This document shows, in pieces, positions 1 to 9,210 of a DNA stretch of 64,000 bases. The DNA comes from Thermasporomyces sp040195635. Its GTDB lineage: Bacteria > Actinomycetota > Actinomycetes > Propionibacteriales > Actinopolymorphaceae. Both the position numbers and the translations under genes were made by a program. Location: the NCBI RefSeq assembly GCF_040195635.1, contig NZ_JBEFTX010000008.1, positions 1 to 64,000 of the forward strand, in the 5' to 3' direction. Position 1 is the first letter of the stretch, and every line of letters starts with the position of its first letter. The notes beneath the pieces were generated by a model. It saw only the letters and a program-made list of their open reading frames with translations, did no database searches and was not told the origin of the DNA.

Positions 1-176
1 TCCCCGACCGAGCAGCCCTCATCCGCCTTGTCGGCGCCGTCCTGGCCGAACAACACGACGAATGGATCGAAGGCCGCCGCTACCTCGGCCTCGACCTCCT
101 CGCCAAAGCCCGACGCGCCCCCAACCCAACCACCGAGGAGGTGAACGACAACACCATCCCGGCGCTCAGCGCCTAA
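1..176 (+). CDS. IS256-family (mutator) transposase, C-terminal end
   Basis: Reading in the frame that ends with TAA at 174-176 gives about 57 residues, including LIRLVGAVLAEQHDEW and the run GRRYLGLDLLAKA, which match the conserved tail of IS256/mutator-type transposases. The gene begins outside the window, so whether it is intact cannot be judged. A second IS256 fragment, the 5' end of a copy in the same orientation, lies at 4240-4539, so the genes between them sit between two IS256 ends. Family call is firm, copy status unknown. Confidence 0.8.
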   Translation, partial: PDRAALIRLVGAVLAEQHDEWIEGRRYLGLDLLAKARRAPNPTTEEVNDNTIPALSA

Positions 177-385
177 CCAACCAACGGATCACGCGACACG
201 ACCGATACACCACACCAATGGACTTGACCCCGATCCATTCTGTGGGTCCTCATGCTGCTCGTACCCGACGTCGCCGGATGGAACGCCAGGTGGGTGATCG
301 TCTCGGTCAGTTTGGCGTGGGTGACACCCCGTTCTGGCGGGCGTAGTAGAGGTGGGACGCTGGGCACCGGAGGGCTCGACGGACA
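177..385. other. Intergenic stretch between IS256 end and MFS gene
   Basis: No gene is supported here. It should hold the terminal inverted repeat of the left IS256 copy. A segment around 220-245, read on the minus strand, loosely resembles the sequence just before the second IS256 fragment near 4165-4210 (shared GGGG and GTGT/TCGG blocks). The match is too imperfect to fix the IS end. Confidence 0.35.
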
Positions 386-1645
386 TCAGGTCGTCCTTTC
401 GAGGGCTGTTGTCAATGAGGGGAGCGGCGCCGTGGGTTTGCGGGTTCGGATCCCTGTCAGGAAGGCGAGCGCGGCTGCGGCCGCGGCGGTGAGGGTGACG
501 ATGCCCAGCGGTGTGGCCGTGTGCGGGCCGGCGGCCCCGACCAGCGGGGCGGCCAGACCTCCGAATGCGTAGCGGGTCAGGCCGAGGAGGGAGGCGGCGG
601 TGCCGGCCATGGTCGGGAAGTCCCGCAACGCGATCGCTGTCAATGCCGGGGAGGCGAACGCGACACCGGCGACCATGACGAACAGCGGCACGATGAAAGC
701 GATCAACGGCAGCTGTAGTAGACCGGTGATCAGCAAACCGCCGGCGCCGGCGGCACAGGCCGTCAGGCCGACGGCCACAGCACCGCGTTCCGACCAGTGT
801 GATACTTCGGCAATTCGGCCGCCGAGGAAGCCGAAGAGCATGAACCCCAGCGAGTTCAGGCCGAATGCGAACGAGTACTCCTGCGGGGAGAGCCCGTAGA
901 TGTCTTGCAGGACGAAGGTAGCCCCGGCGAGGTAGGCGAACAACGCCGCGCCGGTGAACCCGCCCACCAGCAGCGCACCGACGAACGACCGGTCGAGGAG
1001 TAGTCGCTGGAACGATCGCACGCTGCTGCCCAGGCCACCCGAGTGTCGCCGCTGGACCGGAAGAGTCTCACCGAAGATGATCAGGCACACCGTGAAGATG
1101 ATGACGCCGATACCGGAAAGAACGAGGAACACGCCGCGCCAGTCGGTGATCGCGGCGAGCTGGCCGCCGAGGACTGGGCCGATGATGGCCGCCAGGCCGC
1201 CGATCACCGCCAGTCGGCCATAAAAGCGCACCAGTGGGCCGCCGTCGTACAGGTCACGGCCGGCCGCCTGGGCGATCACGATCCCCACTGCTCCAGCGGC
1301 CCCTTGGAACAGCCGGGCGATGATCAACATGGGCACCGACGGGCTGATCGCGCACGCAAGCGAGAACAGCACGTATGCGGCGATTCCGATCAGCAACGGC
1401 CGGCGACGGCCGAACCGATCCGACAGCGGCCCGGCGATGATCTGCCCCAAGGCCAAACCCACCAGACATGCCGTCATGGTCAGCTGTGCCGCCGACGTCG
1501 AGGTGCGCAACTGGTCGGTCAACTGTGGCAGTACCGGCAGATACATATCCATTGAAATGGGCCCGAACACCGTCAGCAACATCAGCACGATCGACAGTCC
1601 GACACCAACCCGCGCCTGCGCCTGTGCTTGGTGGTGCTGCGGCAT
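386..1645 (-). CDS. MFS drug-efflux transporter, Bcr/CflA type (DHA1)
   Basis: A 419-residue, 12-helix-type membrane protein. Features include the MFS motif GPLSDRFGRRRPLL after the second helix, and FGPISMDMYLPVLPQL in helix 1, typical of Bcr/CflA drug exporters that pump small antimicrobials out by proton antiport. The start at 1645 (MPQHHQ) is preferred over one 63 codons upstream because it has an AGAAGGG ribosome site about nine bases ahead, and because the extension lacks membrane character and runs into the divergent regulator. It is transcribed away from the MmyB-type regulator at 1779, which probably controls it. The substrate is unknown. Confidence 0.88.
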   Translation of the reverse strand: MPQHHQAQAQARVGVGLSIVLMLLTVFGPISMDMYLPVLPQLTDQLRTSTSAAQLTMTACLVGLALGQIIAGPLSDRFGRRRPLLIGIAAYVLFSLACAISPSVPMLIIARLFQGAAGAVGIVIAQAAGRDLYDGGPLVRFYGRLAVIGGLAAIIGPVLGGQLAAITDWRGVFLVLSGIGVIIFTVCLIIFGETLPVQRRHSGGLGSSVRSFQRLLLDRSFVGALLVGGFTGAALFAYLAGATFVLQDIYGLSPQEYSFAFGLNSLGFMLFGFLGGRIAEVSHWSERGAVAVGLTACAAGAGGLLITGLLQLPLIAFIVPLFVMVAGVAFASPALTAIALRDFPTMAGTAASLLGLTRYAFGGLAAPLVGAAGPHTATPLGIVTLTAAAAAALAFLTGIRTRKPTAPLPSLTTALERTT

Positions 1646-1733
1646 CGAGGTGAGCCCTTCTGGACGATCAACGGAGCAGGTCCACCAAACCGCCGTTTGC
1701 TGGCCTGCGGGAGTCTCTGCCGAAGGGTGTACT

Positions 1734-1751
1734 GGCAGGGCATCCCTTGCC
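1734..1751. promoter_or_regulatory. Candidate operator between MFS and regulator genes
   Basis: GGCAGGG, three bases, then CCCTTGCC form an interrupted dyad (one bulged base) in the 133-bp divergent region. On the plus strand a TAGCGT -10-like hexamer at 1766-1771 lies seven bases before the GTG at 1779, suggesting a leaderless regulator transcript. Binding by the adjacent regulator is inferred only. Confidence 0.35.
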
Positions 1752-1778
1752 TCTGGTCGGTGTCGTAGCGTCGATGGC

Positions 1779-2675
1779 GTGGACAACCGGGATGTGGTGC
1801 GCGAGTTCCTCACCACCCGTCGCGCCAAACTCACCCCCGATCAGGCGGGCCTACCGGCTGGCAGCAATCGGCGGGTACCCGGGCTGCGCCGCAGCGAAGT
1901 CGCGATGCTCGCCGACGTGAGCATCGAGTACTACTCCAAGCTCGAACGCGGCAGCCTCGCCGGCGTCTCTGACAGCGTCCTGTCCGCGGTCGCGCGCGCC
2001 CTGCAACTCGACGACGCTGAACGGGAACATCTGTTCGATCTCGCACGCGCTGCCAACCAGACGACCGTCACCCCGCCACGGCGCAGGCCCAAACAGTGGG
2101 TGCCGCGGCCGGGTCTGCAGCTCGCTCTTGACGCAATCACGGCCGGTCCTGCGTTTGTCCGCAACGGACGGCTGGACATCCTGGCCACCAACGCGCTCGG
2201 TCGGGCGTTCTATGACCAGGTCTTCGACGGACCGGGGCGGGGGAACTTGGCCCGGTTCAACTTCCTCGACGACCGTTCCCGCGACTTCTACCCGGACTGG
2301 GACGCCGCCGCCGATGTCAGCGTCGCGATCCTGCGCACCGAGGCCGGCCGCGACCCCCACGACAAACACCTGCAGGACCTCATCGGGGAACTCTCGACGA
2401 TAAGCGAACAGTTCCGAACTCGGTGGGGTGCGCACAACGTGCGCCGGCACGGTGCCGGCACCAAGAACTTCCACCACCACGTCGTCGGCGATCTCACCTT
2501 GACCTACGAAGGGCTGGAACTCACCGCCGAACCCGGCCTGTCGTTGCTGATCTACACCGCCGAACCCGGCAGCCTCTCCGAAGAAAACCTCAAACTGCTC
2601 GCCAGCTGGGCAGCCACCCAGACAGATCCCGACACAGCCCGCGGCACGACCCCCGCCAAGGAGAACCAGCAATGA
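1779..2675 (+). CDS. XRE-family regulator with MmyB-like ligand-binding domain
   Basis: This is a 298-residue DNA-binding regulator. Residues about 10-75 form an XRE helix-turn-helix, including RRSEVAMLADVSIEYYSKLE. The rest (about 95-270) matches the MmyB-like effector domain, with LDAITAGPAFVRNGRLDILA and FHHHVVGDLTLTYEGLEL. The GTG at 1779 is chosen because the domain begins there and a TAGCGT -10 box sits seven bases upstream without a Shine-Dalgarno, so it may be leaderless. Its TGA overlaps the ATG of the cupin gene (ATGA), so it heads a coupled regulator-cupin-reductase operon. Members of this group usually control neighbouring oxidoreductase or efflux genes. Confidence 0.85.
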   Translation: MDNRDVVREFLTTRRAKLTPDQAGLPAGSNRRVPGLRRSEVAMLADVSIEYYSKLERGSLAGVSDSVLSAVARALQLDDAEREHLFDLARAANQTTVTPPRRRPKQWVPRPGLQLALDAITAGPAFVRNGRLDILATNALGRAFYDQVFDGPGRGNLARFNFLDDRSRDFYPDWDAAADVSVAILRTEAGRDPHDKHLQDLIGELSTISEQFRTRWGAHNVRRHGAGTKNFHHHVVGDLTLTYEGLELTAEPGLSLLIYTAEPGSLSEENLKLLASWAATQTDPDTARGTTPAKENQQ

Positions 2676-3082
2676 ACATCGAACCCAAGTCGCCGACCAA
2701 CAAGGGCTCGGCTGACTGGTTCACCGGGGATGTGTGGGTCGACCCAATCGCAGCACCCAGAGACGGCGACCAGCGCATGATCGTCGGCCGGGTCCGCTTC
2801 GCCCCCGGCTCGCGCACCGCGTGGCACGCCCACGGCCGCGGCCAAACCCTGCATGTGACCGAAGGAATCGCCCTGCTGGGCACCCGTGACGGGACCGTCA
2901 TCCGCGCCACGCCTGGTCAGACGATCTACACCCCACCCGGCGAAGAACATTGGCACGGCGCCGCACCCGAGGACTTCACCGAACACCTCGCCATGCTCGA
3001 AACCTCCAACGGCGCGGATGCCGAAGACGGCTGGTTCGAGCACGTCACCGACGAGGACTACCGCGCAGCAGCGGGGGGCTGA
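2672..3082 (+). CDS. Small cupin-domain protein
   Basis: A 136-residue single-domain cupin. The first motif is WHAHGRGQTLHV (His52, His54 and His61 as likely metal ligands), and the second is PPGEEHWHGAAP near residue 95. Cupins of this size often accompany carboxymuconolactone decarboxylase-like proteins, and a truncated one lies at 4541. Translation is coupled to the upstream regulator (ATGA overlap, AAGGAG ribosome site), and the gene ends two bases before the reductase ATG. It is probably a metal-dependent oxygenase, isomerase or binding protein; substrate unknown. Confidence 0.82.
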   Translation: MNIEPKSPTNKGSADWFTGDVWVDPIAAPRDGDQRMIVGRVRFAPGSRTAWHAHGRGQTLHVTEGIALLGTRDGTVIRATPGQTIYTPPGEEHWHGAAPEDFTEHLAMLETSNGADAEDGWFEHVTDEDYRAAAGG

Positions 3083-3084
3083 CA

Positions 3085-4071
3085 ATGCACACACGCAACC
3101 TCGGACAAAGTTTAGAGGTCTCCGCGATCGGTCTGGGCTGCATGGGCATGTCGCAAAGCTACGGACCCAATCCAGGCAGCCGCGACGACATGATCGCTGT
3201 GATCCGGTCCGCCGTCGAGCTCGGCGTCACCTTCTTCGACACCGCCGAGGCCTATGGCCCGTTCGTCAACGAGGAACTCGTCGGTGAGGCCCTTCAACCC
3301 GTCCGCGACCAAGTGATCATCGCAACGAAGTTCGGATGGCACTTCGAGAACGGCAAACTGGTCGGCCTGGACAGTCGCCCCGAACACATCAAGCAGGTCG
3401 CCGATAAGTCGCTGCAACGGCTGCGCACCGACGTGATCGACCTGTACTACCAGCATCGCGTCGACCCTGACGTTGCGATCGAGGACGTCGCCGGGGCAGT
3501 TGCCGACCTCGTCCAGGCCGGCAAAGTCAAACACTTCGGACTGTCCGAAGCATCGGCATCAACGATCCGCCGCGCGCACGCCATCCACCCCGTCACCGCT
3601 GTCCAAAGCGAATACTCGCTGTGGACACGCGACCCAGAACTCGAAGTGCTACCCACGCTCGCCGACCTCGGCATCGGGTTCGTCCCCTTCAGCCCGCTGG
3701 GCAAGGGCTACCTCACCGGCACCGTCGACACCAGCACCACATTCACAGAAGGTGACATTCGCACCACGATCCCGCGGTTCACCGAACAAAACCGTGCCGC
3801 TAACCAGACACTCGTCGACCACGTCGCCGAACTCGCGAAGAACAAGAGCGCCACCCCCGGCCAGGTCGCACTGGCCTGGCTGCTCGCCCAACAACCCTGG
3901 ATCGTCCCCATCCCCGGCACCCGCCGCACCTCCCGAATCGAGGAGAACGCGCGCTCCACACAAGTCCCGCTGTCCGCAGATGAGCTCGCCGACCTCGACA
4001 CCCTCGCACAACGCGTCGGGATCCAAGGCGCACGCTACAACGAGTTCCACCTCGGACTCGTCGGCCGCTAA
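3085..4071 (+). CDS. Aldo/keto reductase
   Basis: A 328-residue NADPH-dependent aldo/keto reductase of the (beta/alpha)8 fold. The catalytic tetrad is visible as Asp52 and Tyr57 (FDTAEAYG), Lys82 (ATKFGW) and His124 (YYQHRVDP). GLGCMGMS at the start and PIPGTRR near residue 276, the NADPH-binding region, are typical of the family. It is the third gene of the regulator-cupin-reductase operon. It presumably reduces a reactive carbonyl or xenobiotic; no specific substrate can be read from the sequence. Confidence 0.9.
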   Translation: MHTRNLGQSLEVSAIGLGCMGMSQSYGPNPGSRDDMIAVIRSAVELGVTFFDTAEAYGPFVNEELVGEALQPVRDQVIIATKFGWHFENGKLVGLDSRPEHIKQVADKSLQRLRTDVIDLYYQHRVDPDVAIEDVAGAVADLVQAGKVKHFGLSEASASTIRRAHAIHPVTAVQSEYSLWTRDPELEVLPTLADLGIGFVPFSPLGKGYLTGTVDTSTTFTEGDIRTTIPRFTEQNRAANQTLVDHVAELAKNKSATPGQVALAWLLAQQPWIVPIPGTRRTSRIEENARSTQVPLSADELADLDTLAQRVGIQGARYNEFHLGLVGR

Positions 4072-4239
4072 ACCTATCCACCGCACGCCGATCGCCCGAA
4101 GAGCACCACCCACCCGGGCCCGTGCTGAGATCCGTAAAGCCGCACGACCAGATCGACCAGAGCCTCGGGGACTGTGCACTGAACGGTGTTTCCGGCTCGA
4201 CACGCCGGGCTGGATTCGGCGGGATGGGCACGGACAGTG

Positions 4240-4539
4240 ATGACATCTGGGGCCATGGGGTCTCGACAGCAGAAGACGGATGACGGTGGGCGGCGGCGGT
4301 CTGCGGAGCAGGCCGCAGCTGCGGCGATGGTGGCGCAGGCTCGGGAGCGTGGCCTGGCGCTGACTGGCCCGGACGGGCTGTTGAAGTTGTTCACCAAGAA
4401 TGTGCTGGAGACAGCGCTGGGTGAGGAGATGACGGAGCATCTCGGGCACGAGAAGAATCGTGTCGAGCCCGACCGGGAGTCTGCCAACGTTCGTAACGGT
4501 ACGAGGAAGAAGACGGTCGTCTCGGAGGCGGCTGGTGAG
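4240..4539 (+). pseudogene. IS256-family transposase, 5' fragment
   Basis: From ATG 4240 (or 4255) the frame encodes an IS256 N-terminus, including ALTGPDGLLKLFTKNVLETA and LGEEMTEHLGHEK, then RNGTRKKTV. Homology stops after about 95 residues near 4539, before the DDE catalytic domain. From 4541, in another frame, the sequence becomes an AhpD-like gene. The element has therefore lost everything downstream of its first quarter, most likely by a deletion running from the IS into the neighbouring gene. Confidence 0.82.
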
Positions 4540-4540
4540 G

Positions 4541-4927
4541 GGATACCTCCAACTCAGCCGCGCCATGAAACGTGCCAAGCTGAGCCGAAAGATCAGCGAA
4601 CGGATCTCGATCGCAGTCCAAACCCAGCAGGGATGCGGACTGTGCCTCGAATCCCACATCAACGCCGCGCGCACGATAGGTGTCGACGGGCAAGAGGTCG
4701 ACCGCGCCCGGGCGGGCACCTCCGACGATCCAGCGATCGCGGCCATGATCGAGTTGGGCCTGCAGGTCTGCCGCGAGCCCGCCTCCATCACCGATGAGCA
4801 GATCGAAATCCTGCACGGCCACGGCTACAGCGACCGAGAGATTGCTGACGTCGTCGGGATCGTCGCCCTCAACATCCTCACCGGCGCATTCAATCTGGTT
4901 GCCGGCCTGACGCCGGACCACGCGTAG
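4541..4927 (+). pseudogene. 5'-truncated carboxymuconolactone decarboxylase/AhpD-like gene
   Basis: About 128 residues up to TAG at 4925-4927 match the CMD/AhpD fold. RISIAVQTQQGCGLCLESH carries the family E...CxxCxxxH redox motif, and SDREIADVVGIVALNILTGA is the usual C-terminal helix. The N-terminus and start codon are missing because the frame begins directly at the IS256 junction near 4540. The only in-frame upstream ATG (4460) lies in antisense-frame IS sequence. The intact ancestor would have extended the regulator-cupin-reductase operon, a common partnership. Confidence 0.78.
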
Positions 4928-5071
4928 GGCACGAGCCCGAGAGGAGCACTGATCGTGCACTACGAACCGATCAGGCAGCGTCCCGGCGGCCGCGTACGTC
5001 GACGGCCTACCCCGGACGATGACTCCTCAGCATCCTCGGCCCACTTTGTTGTCCGCAAGCTGGCGGGGTCG

Positions 5072-6001
5072 CTACTCCACCACGAGTGCGCCGAGGCGCC
5101 AGTATTCCTGGTAGTCCTCGCCGTCGAGCACGATGTCGACCTGACGCCCAGCCTCCCTACCGTCAAGGTCGAACGTGAGCCACGAGTACTCGCCCGCTCC
5201 GAGGAGGTGATCGGTCTCCGCGACCCGTTGCCCGTCGACGTAGACGACCGTGTGGCTGGACTGGTACAGCGGGTCGCCCGTGAGCAGGAAGGCCTGATGG
5301 ATGCCAGGCGGAACGGTTAGTCGGAGCGTGCACACCGCACTGGAGAACGTGAAGTCGCGCCGCAGCAGGTCTGGCGCTCCTCGGTCACGGGCGCTCGGGC
5401 AGGTGTCGACCCACCCATACCCGCGGACCGGATCCCACCTCGTTTCCGGTGTCAGGGCGTGGTAGGTCTCCATCACAGGGCTCCCGGTCGGGCCGGCGTC
5501 CAGGGCGATCGGTACGTCGTCACCCGACCAGATCGGCTCCACCACGGCGGTCGTGGAGTCGCGTGCAGCATCAGGCCCGTCCGACCTGTCGGTACTCGCC
5601 GTGAAGGTGATCGTGTCCTTATCGAAGATTCCGGCCTCCGGCTGGGCCGTGACTGAGACGGTGTAGGTTTGGCTGACCGGCAGGCCGTCACTGTCCAGGT
5701 CGAAGCGCTGCAACGCCGGGCTGATCTGCCACTCGGGCGGACCCGACACCTCGAGAATCCCGCCGAGCCGGTTTCGTGCCTGGCCCCAGATCGTCACCTC
5801 GAACGCATGTGTGGATCGGTGCGGCACCAGGTCCTGCTCCGGGGAGACGTGCACCGCGACCTGCGTCGGCATCGTGTCGCCCGCAGCGCTGCTCCGCTCG
5901 GCGGTGACGGCCGTCACCGCGCCCGCCACCAGGACGAGGACGCCGACTGCGGCGAGGCTGCGGCGGCGGATGCTCGAACGGCATTCCATCGCTACGGTCA
6001 T
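5072..6001 (-). CDS. Secreted protein with C-terminal galactose-binding-type domain
   Basis: A 309-residue exported protein. A basic N-terminus is followed by the hydrophobic segment LAAVGVLVLVAGAVTAVTA (signal peptide). The middle (about 45-150) looks like a beta-sandwich. The C-terminal 140 residues contain GYGWVDTCPSARDRG and LLRRDF, the hallmark of the carbohydrate-binding domain of rhamnogalacturonan-esterase and agarase-type proteins. No catalytic motif is visible, so it may bind carbohydrate for its neighbour. Its ATG overlaps the TGA of the GH-like gene at 5998 (ATGA). A diverged, stop-interrupted paralogue lies at 10643-11587. Confidence 0.72.
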   Translation of the reverse strand: MTVAMECRSSIRRRSLAAVGVLVLVAGAVTAVTAERSSAAGDTMPTQVAVHVSPEQDLVPHRSTHAFEVTIWGQARNRLGGILEVSGPPEWQISPALQRFDLDSDGLPVSQTYTVSVTAQPEAGIFDKDTITFTASTDRSDGPDAARDSTTAVVEPIWSGDDVPIALDAGPTGSPVMETYHALTPETRWDPVRGYGWVDTCPSARDRGAPDLLRRDFTFSSAVCTLRLTVPPGIHQAFLLTGDPLYQSSHTVVYVDGQRVAETDHLLGAGEYSWLTFDLDGREAGRQVDIVLDGEDYQEYWRLGALVVE

Positions 6002-7374
6002 GCTTGCGGCACCTCCCTCTCCTCATGACTCACAGGTAGCCGGTAGAGACGGGCGGCCCCCGCGTCGAGGGTGACTTCAAGCCGCTTCTGCGGAACGTCC
6101 ACCTCGTCGTAGGTCTCGGTGGAAGCATTGAACTCCGTGATGCCCCAGCCGCTCACCTGCGGGCCGAGGTTTAGGCGCGTTCGGCTGGGCAGGTCGTGCG
6201 AGTAGTTCACGACTAGCAGCCACCGGTGGTCAGGCTCAAACGGTTCGCTGAGCCGGCTGAGGATGGCCGCGTCTCCCCAGGACTCCGTGATGTATCCGTC
6301 AGGGCGGAAGGGCGGCAGTCCCGGTGGTGGCGAGTCCAGCAGGTTAGCGATGCCGAGCACCTCCGACGTCATCGGCTTGAGCTGGCGACCGATCCGGGAA
6401 AGCCACCCATTGTTGATCTGCTTGACGACCTCGTAGAGCTCGGTGCGTTGCCCGTCGAGACCGATGAGCGCCGTGCCGTATTCGCTGTAGCTCGGCACCG
6501 TCCAATATGTGAAGTATTGGATGCCCTTGCAGCCGTACGCGAGACTCACGTTGATCTGCCACAGGACCTCGGCCGCTGTCGGACTGCGGTAGGACGCGCT
6601 CGCGAAGGACTGGATGTAGGTCCATGTCGGAATGCCGAACTCCAGGCCCAGTGACCGAACTTGGCCCCACTGTTCGAAGAACCCGGGCGAGTCCCGGCCG
6701 CGCATCAGTGGGTAGTTGTCGAACGAGAGCATCGGTGGGCGGAGTGCCTCGACGAATTCCCGCAGGTCTTGGCCAAGATGCCAAGGTGCCGCGTTGGTGT
6801 GGAAGAGGACGTCCGGTGCCTGTTCGCGGCCCATCCGGATGACCTCCGCGATGCTCGGGTACCAGTCCGGGCGAGGCTCGTCCCGGAGGTGGAGACCGAC
6901 GAACGCCGGATAGCGCCGGTATTCAGTCAGGGTCGTGGCGAAGACCTCCTGCCAGTCCTCGGGCGGATAATCGCGAATCCGGTAGATTCTGAAGTCGGTA
7001 GGAACGCCGTGCAGTCCGTTATCTTCGCAGTGCCGCAGCATCGTGTCGTTGATGGGAAAGTCGACGATGTCGTTCACCCCGAGTACCCACGTAAATCCGG
7101 CCTCGGCGATCTCTGCGTATCGTTCATTGGTCGTAAATTCCTGTGGTGGCGGCCAGAAGAAGCCGATCGGGTAGTCCGGACCATTGAGCAGAGGAAGTTC
7201 GCTAGCCGACGACGATGTGAGCAAGGCAGGTGTGGCGAAAGCGTTCCCTGTCCCGGCCAGACCAGCAGCAGTCGCAGCACCGACCACTTCGGCGCCCAGT
7301 CGCAGAAAACGCCGCCGACCCACTCGCTCCTTCCGCTCCTGCCTCGCACCGATGCAACCAGGGACCATGGGCAA
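5998..7374 (-). CDS. Tat-secreted TIM-barrel glycoside-hydrolase-like protein (paralogue 1)
   Basis: A 458-residue protein with a twin-arginine signal (GRRRFLRLGAEVVG) and an Ala-rich h-region. The mature part reads like a clan-A-type glycosidase barrel: IGFFWPPP, FVGLHLRDEP (candidate acid/base Glu at a strand end), SFDNYPL, PTWTYIQS and GCKGIQYFTYW. A small beta domain follows (RWLLVVNYS to RLYRLP). The same blocks recur in the paralogues at 7786 and 9211. It is translationally coupled to the binding-domain gene at 5072. No exact GH family is recognised, so the substrate, probably a plant or microbial polysaccharide, is unknown. Confidence 0.7.
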   Translation of the reverse strand: MPMVPGCIGARQERKERVGRRRFLRLGAEVVGAATAAGLAGTGNAFATPALLTSSSASELPLLNGPDYPIGFFWPPPQEFTTNERYAEIAEAGFTWVLGVNDIVDFPINDTMLRHCEDNGLHGVPTDFRIYRIRDYPPEDWQEVFATTLTEYRRYPAFVGLHLRDEPRPDWYPSIAEVIRMGREQAPDVLFHTNAAPWHLGQDLREFVEALRPPMLSFDNYPLMRGRDSPGFFEQWGQVRSLGLEFGIPTWTYIQSFASASYRSPTAAEVLWQINVSLAYGCKGIQYFTYWTVPSYSEYGTALIGLDGQRTELYEVVKQINNGWLSRIGRQLKPMTSEVLGIANLLDSPPPGLPPFRPDGYITESWGDAAILSRLSEPFEPDHRWLLVVNYSHDLPSRTRLNLGPQVSGWGITEFNASTETYDEVDVPQKRLEVTLDAGAARLYRLPVSHEEREVPQA

Positions 7375-7785
7375 CTCCCTCGCGACTTACGACACGGATA
7401 CGGCTTATCCTGTACAGCGCCGAACGGCAGAGGACACATCTCGTCAGCCGTCCGTCCAGGTGACGGCTGAGAGGATCTGCGCTGCCCGCCAGTGAGTTCG
7501 CCCGCAGCGACTGGCGCCTGACATCGGAGCACAGGAAGCACTGGGGATCAAGAACATCGCTCGACTGTGCCGGACACGGACACTCGTTCAGGCCGCAAGG
7601 TCGATGCCTTTCGATCCTCGTCGAAAAACCTCGACATCGCTGACCTTGCGCGCGCAGCATGGCGACGCCATCGCTTCAGGCGGCGAGCACGCCCAGAATC
7701 CGGACTATTACGACAAGAGGGATCGGGAAGCGCCTTCCGACGCTTCTCGTGTCCGACGCCGAAGTGGTCGAAAAGAGGAGAGGGC
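7375..7785. promoter_or_regulatory. Divergent control region of the GH-like cluster
   Basis: These 411 bp separate the left-going and right-going halves of the paralogous cluster and must contain both promoters. A dyad TTTCGA-6 bp-TCGAAA lies at 7609-7626. A GTG at 7567 would extend the right-hand gene by 73 codons, but that extension has no signal-peptide character. No clear -35/-10 pair stood out. Confidence 0.4.
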
Positions 7786-9186
7786 ATGGGTGAGTTCGGA
7801 TCTACGGGAAAGCCTCGTGAGACTGCCGAGTACCGAGTTCCACGGCGTACTCTGCTTGCGGCGTCGGTGCTTGGTACGACTGCGATGGGCACATCCACCA
7901 CCAGTAACGCAGCCGTGGCGGCAAGCACGCCTCTTTCCTGGCAGGGATCGACCCCGTCCACCTCGGAGCTCCCGCTGATCGGCGGTCCGGAGTTTCCGAT
8001 CGGACTGTTCTGGCCCCCTCATCCGTTCGCGACCACTGTCGAACGGTACCGAGAGATCAAGGACGCCGGATTCACATGGGTGATGACTGGCAACTACTTG
8101 CTCGACCGGTGGGTGATCAGGCATGCCATGGGCGTAGCTGGCGAAGTCGGCCTGAAGATGGTCGTCGCGGCCGACGAGCGCCTGATGACCATGACACGCA
8201 TGATGAATATCTCTGAGGACGGCAGCGAGGTTCGCTCTCTGTCGAGAGCCGAGGCGCGAACAATGCTGAAGGAGGTGTTGTCCTTCTGGGCGAACCAGCC
8301 CGCGTTTGCCGGGATCAGCTTCTACGACGAGCCGCGACCCGAGAAGTTCGAGACCGTGCGTATCGCCTTCTCCCTCCTGCGGGAGCTCGCGCCCACACTG
8401 CTGCCGTTCGCGAATCTCTTTCCAGGGCGCGGAGATGCGTACACCGAGTATGTGCGGCAGTTCGTGAGCACCGTCAAGCCCTCCGTGATCTCCTTCGACC
8501 GCTACCCTTTGCGGGCCGACGGAACCAATGACCCCAACTACTTCGACAACTGGTCACGAGTCCGGGCCGAAGGGTTGGCGACCGGTCTGCCGACATGGAC
8601 CTACATCCAGTCGGTCGGACATCTGGACCTCCGGGACCCCACCGCGGAGGACCTGCTGTGGCAGGTGAACATCAGCCTCGCCTACGGCGCCAAGGGCATC
8701 GCGTACTTCACGTACTGGACGCCAGATCCGGCCCGCGGAGAGGGCTACCGCAAAGCCCTCGTCTCTGTGAACGGCGAGCGAACCGACATCTACGACGGCG
8801 CACGAGACGTCAACACCCGCTGGCTGCGACAGGTAGGACGGCAGCTCAAACCACTTGTGTCCGAACAGGTCGTCCACGCCAACGACGATCCACTGCCACC
8901 TGGCGCGAGCGCCTTCGAACCAGACGGCTACGTCCGTTCCGTCGTTGGAAGCCCCCTGGTCCTCGGACGGTTCCGGTCCGCGGATCCTGGCGACCGGACA
9001 CGCTGGCTGCTCATCACCAACCGGCACAGCGCGACCACCGCGCGATCGGTGGTGGAGTTCGGGTCGGCCAGCGCCGGCCGGATCGAACGGTACGAACCTG
9101 AAGCCGACCGCTGGCTCGCCGAACGTGGCTCCCACCTGGACCTCGTTCTCGCGCCCGGCGCTGCGACTCTGCTGAGCACCGGGTAG
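7786..9186 (+). CDS. Tat-secreted TIM-barrel glycoside-hydrolase-like protein (paralogue 2)
   Basis: A 466-residue paralogue of the 5998 protein. ATG 7786 is chosen because GAGGAG precedes it and a Tat signal follows at once (VPRRTLLAASVLG). Conserved blocks are IGLFWPPH, FAGISFYDEP, SFDRYPL, PTWTYIQS and KGIAYFTYWTPDPARGEGY. A C-terminal beta region includes RWLLITNRHS. The conserved Glu in DEP is a candidate catalytic acid/base, as in clan-A hydrolases, though the family is not identified. The gene is followed by paralogue 3 after 24 bp, likely one operon. Confidence 0.72.
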   Translation: MGEFGSTGKPRETAEYRVPRRTLLAASVLGTTAMGTSTTSNAAVAASTPLSWQGSTPSTSELPLIGGPEFPIGLFWPPHPFATTVERYREIKDAGFTWVMTGNYLLDRWVIRHAMGVAGEVGLKMVVAADERLMTMTRMMNISEDGSEVRSLSRAEARTMLKEVLSFWANQPAFAGISFYDEPRPEKFETVRIAFSLLRELAPTLLPFANLFPGRGDAYTEYVRQFVSTVKPSVISFDRYPLRADGTNDPNYFDNWSRVRAEGLATGLPTWTYIQSVGHLDLRDPTAEDLLWQVNISLAYGAKGIAYFTYWTPDPARGEGYRKALVSVNGERTDIYDGARDVNTRWLRQVGRQLKPLVSEQVVHANDDPLPPGASAFEPDGYVRSVVGSPLVLGRFRSADPGDRTRWLLITNRHSATTARSVVEFGSASAGRIERYEPEADRWLAERGSHLDLVLAPGAATLLSTG

Positions 9187-9210
9187 GCCGGTGAGGAAAG
9201 CGAAGTACTC

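Noticed and set aside
1646..1834. Upstream start of the MFS gene
   Set aside because: The extra 63 residues are hydrophilic, overlap the divergent regulator and lack a ribosome site; ATG 1645 has one.
7567..7785. GTG start extending GH-like paralogue 2 by 73 codons
   Set aside because: The extension has no signal-peptide character and would put the Tat motif internal; ATG 7786 has GAGGAG and an immediate Tat signal.
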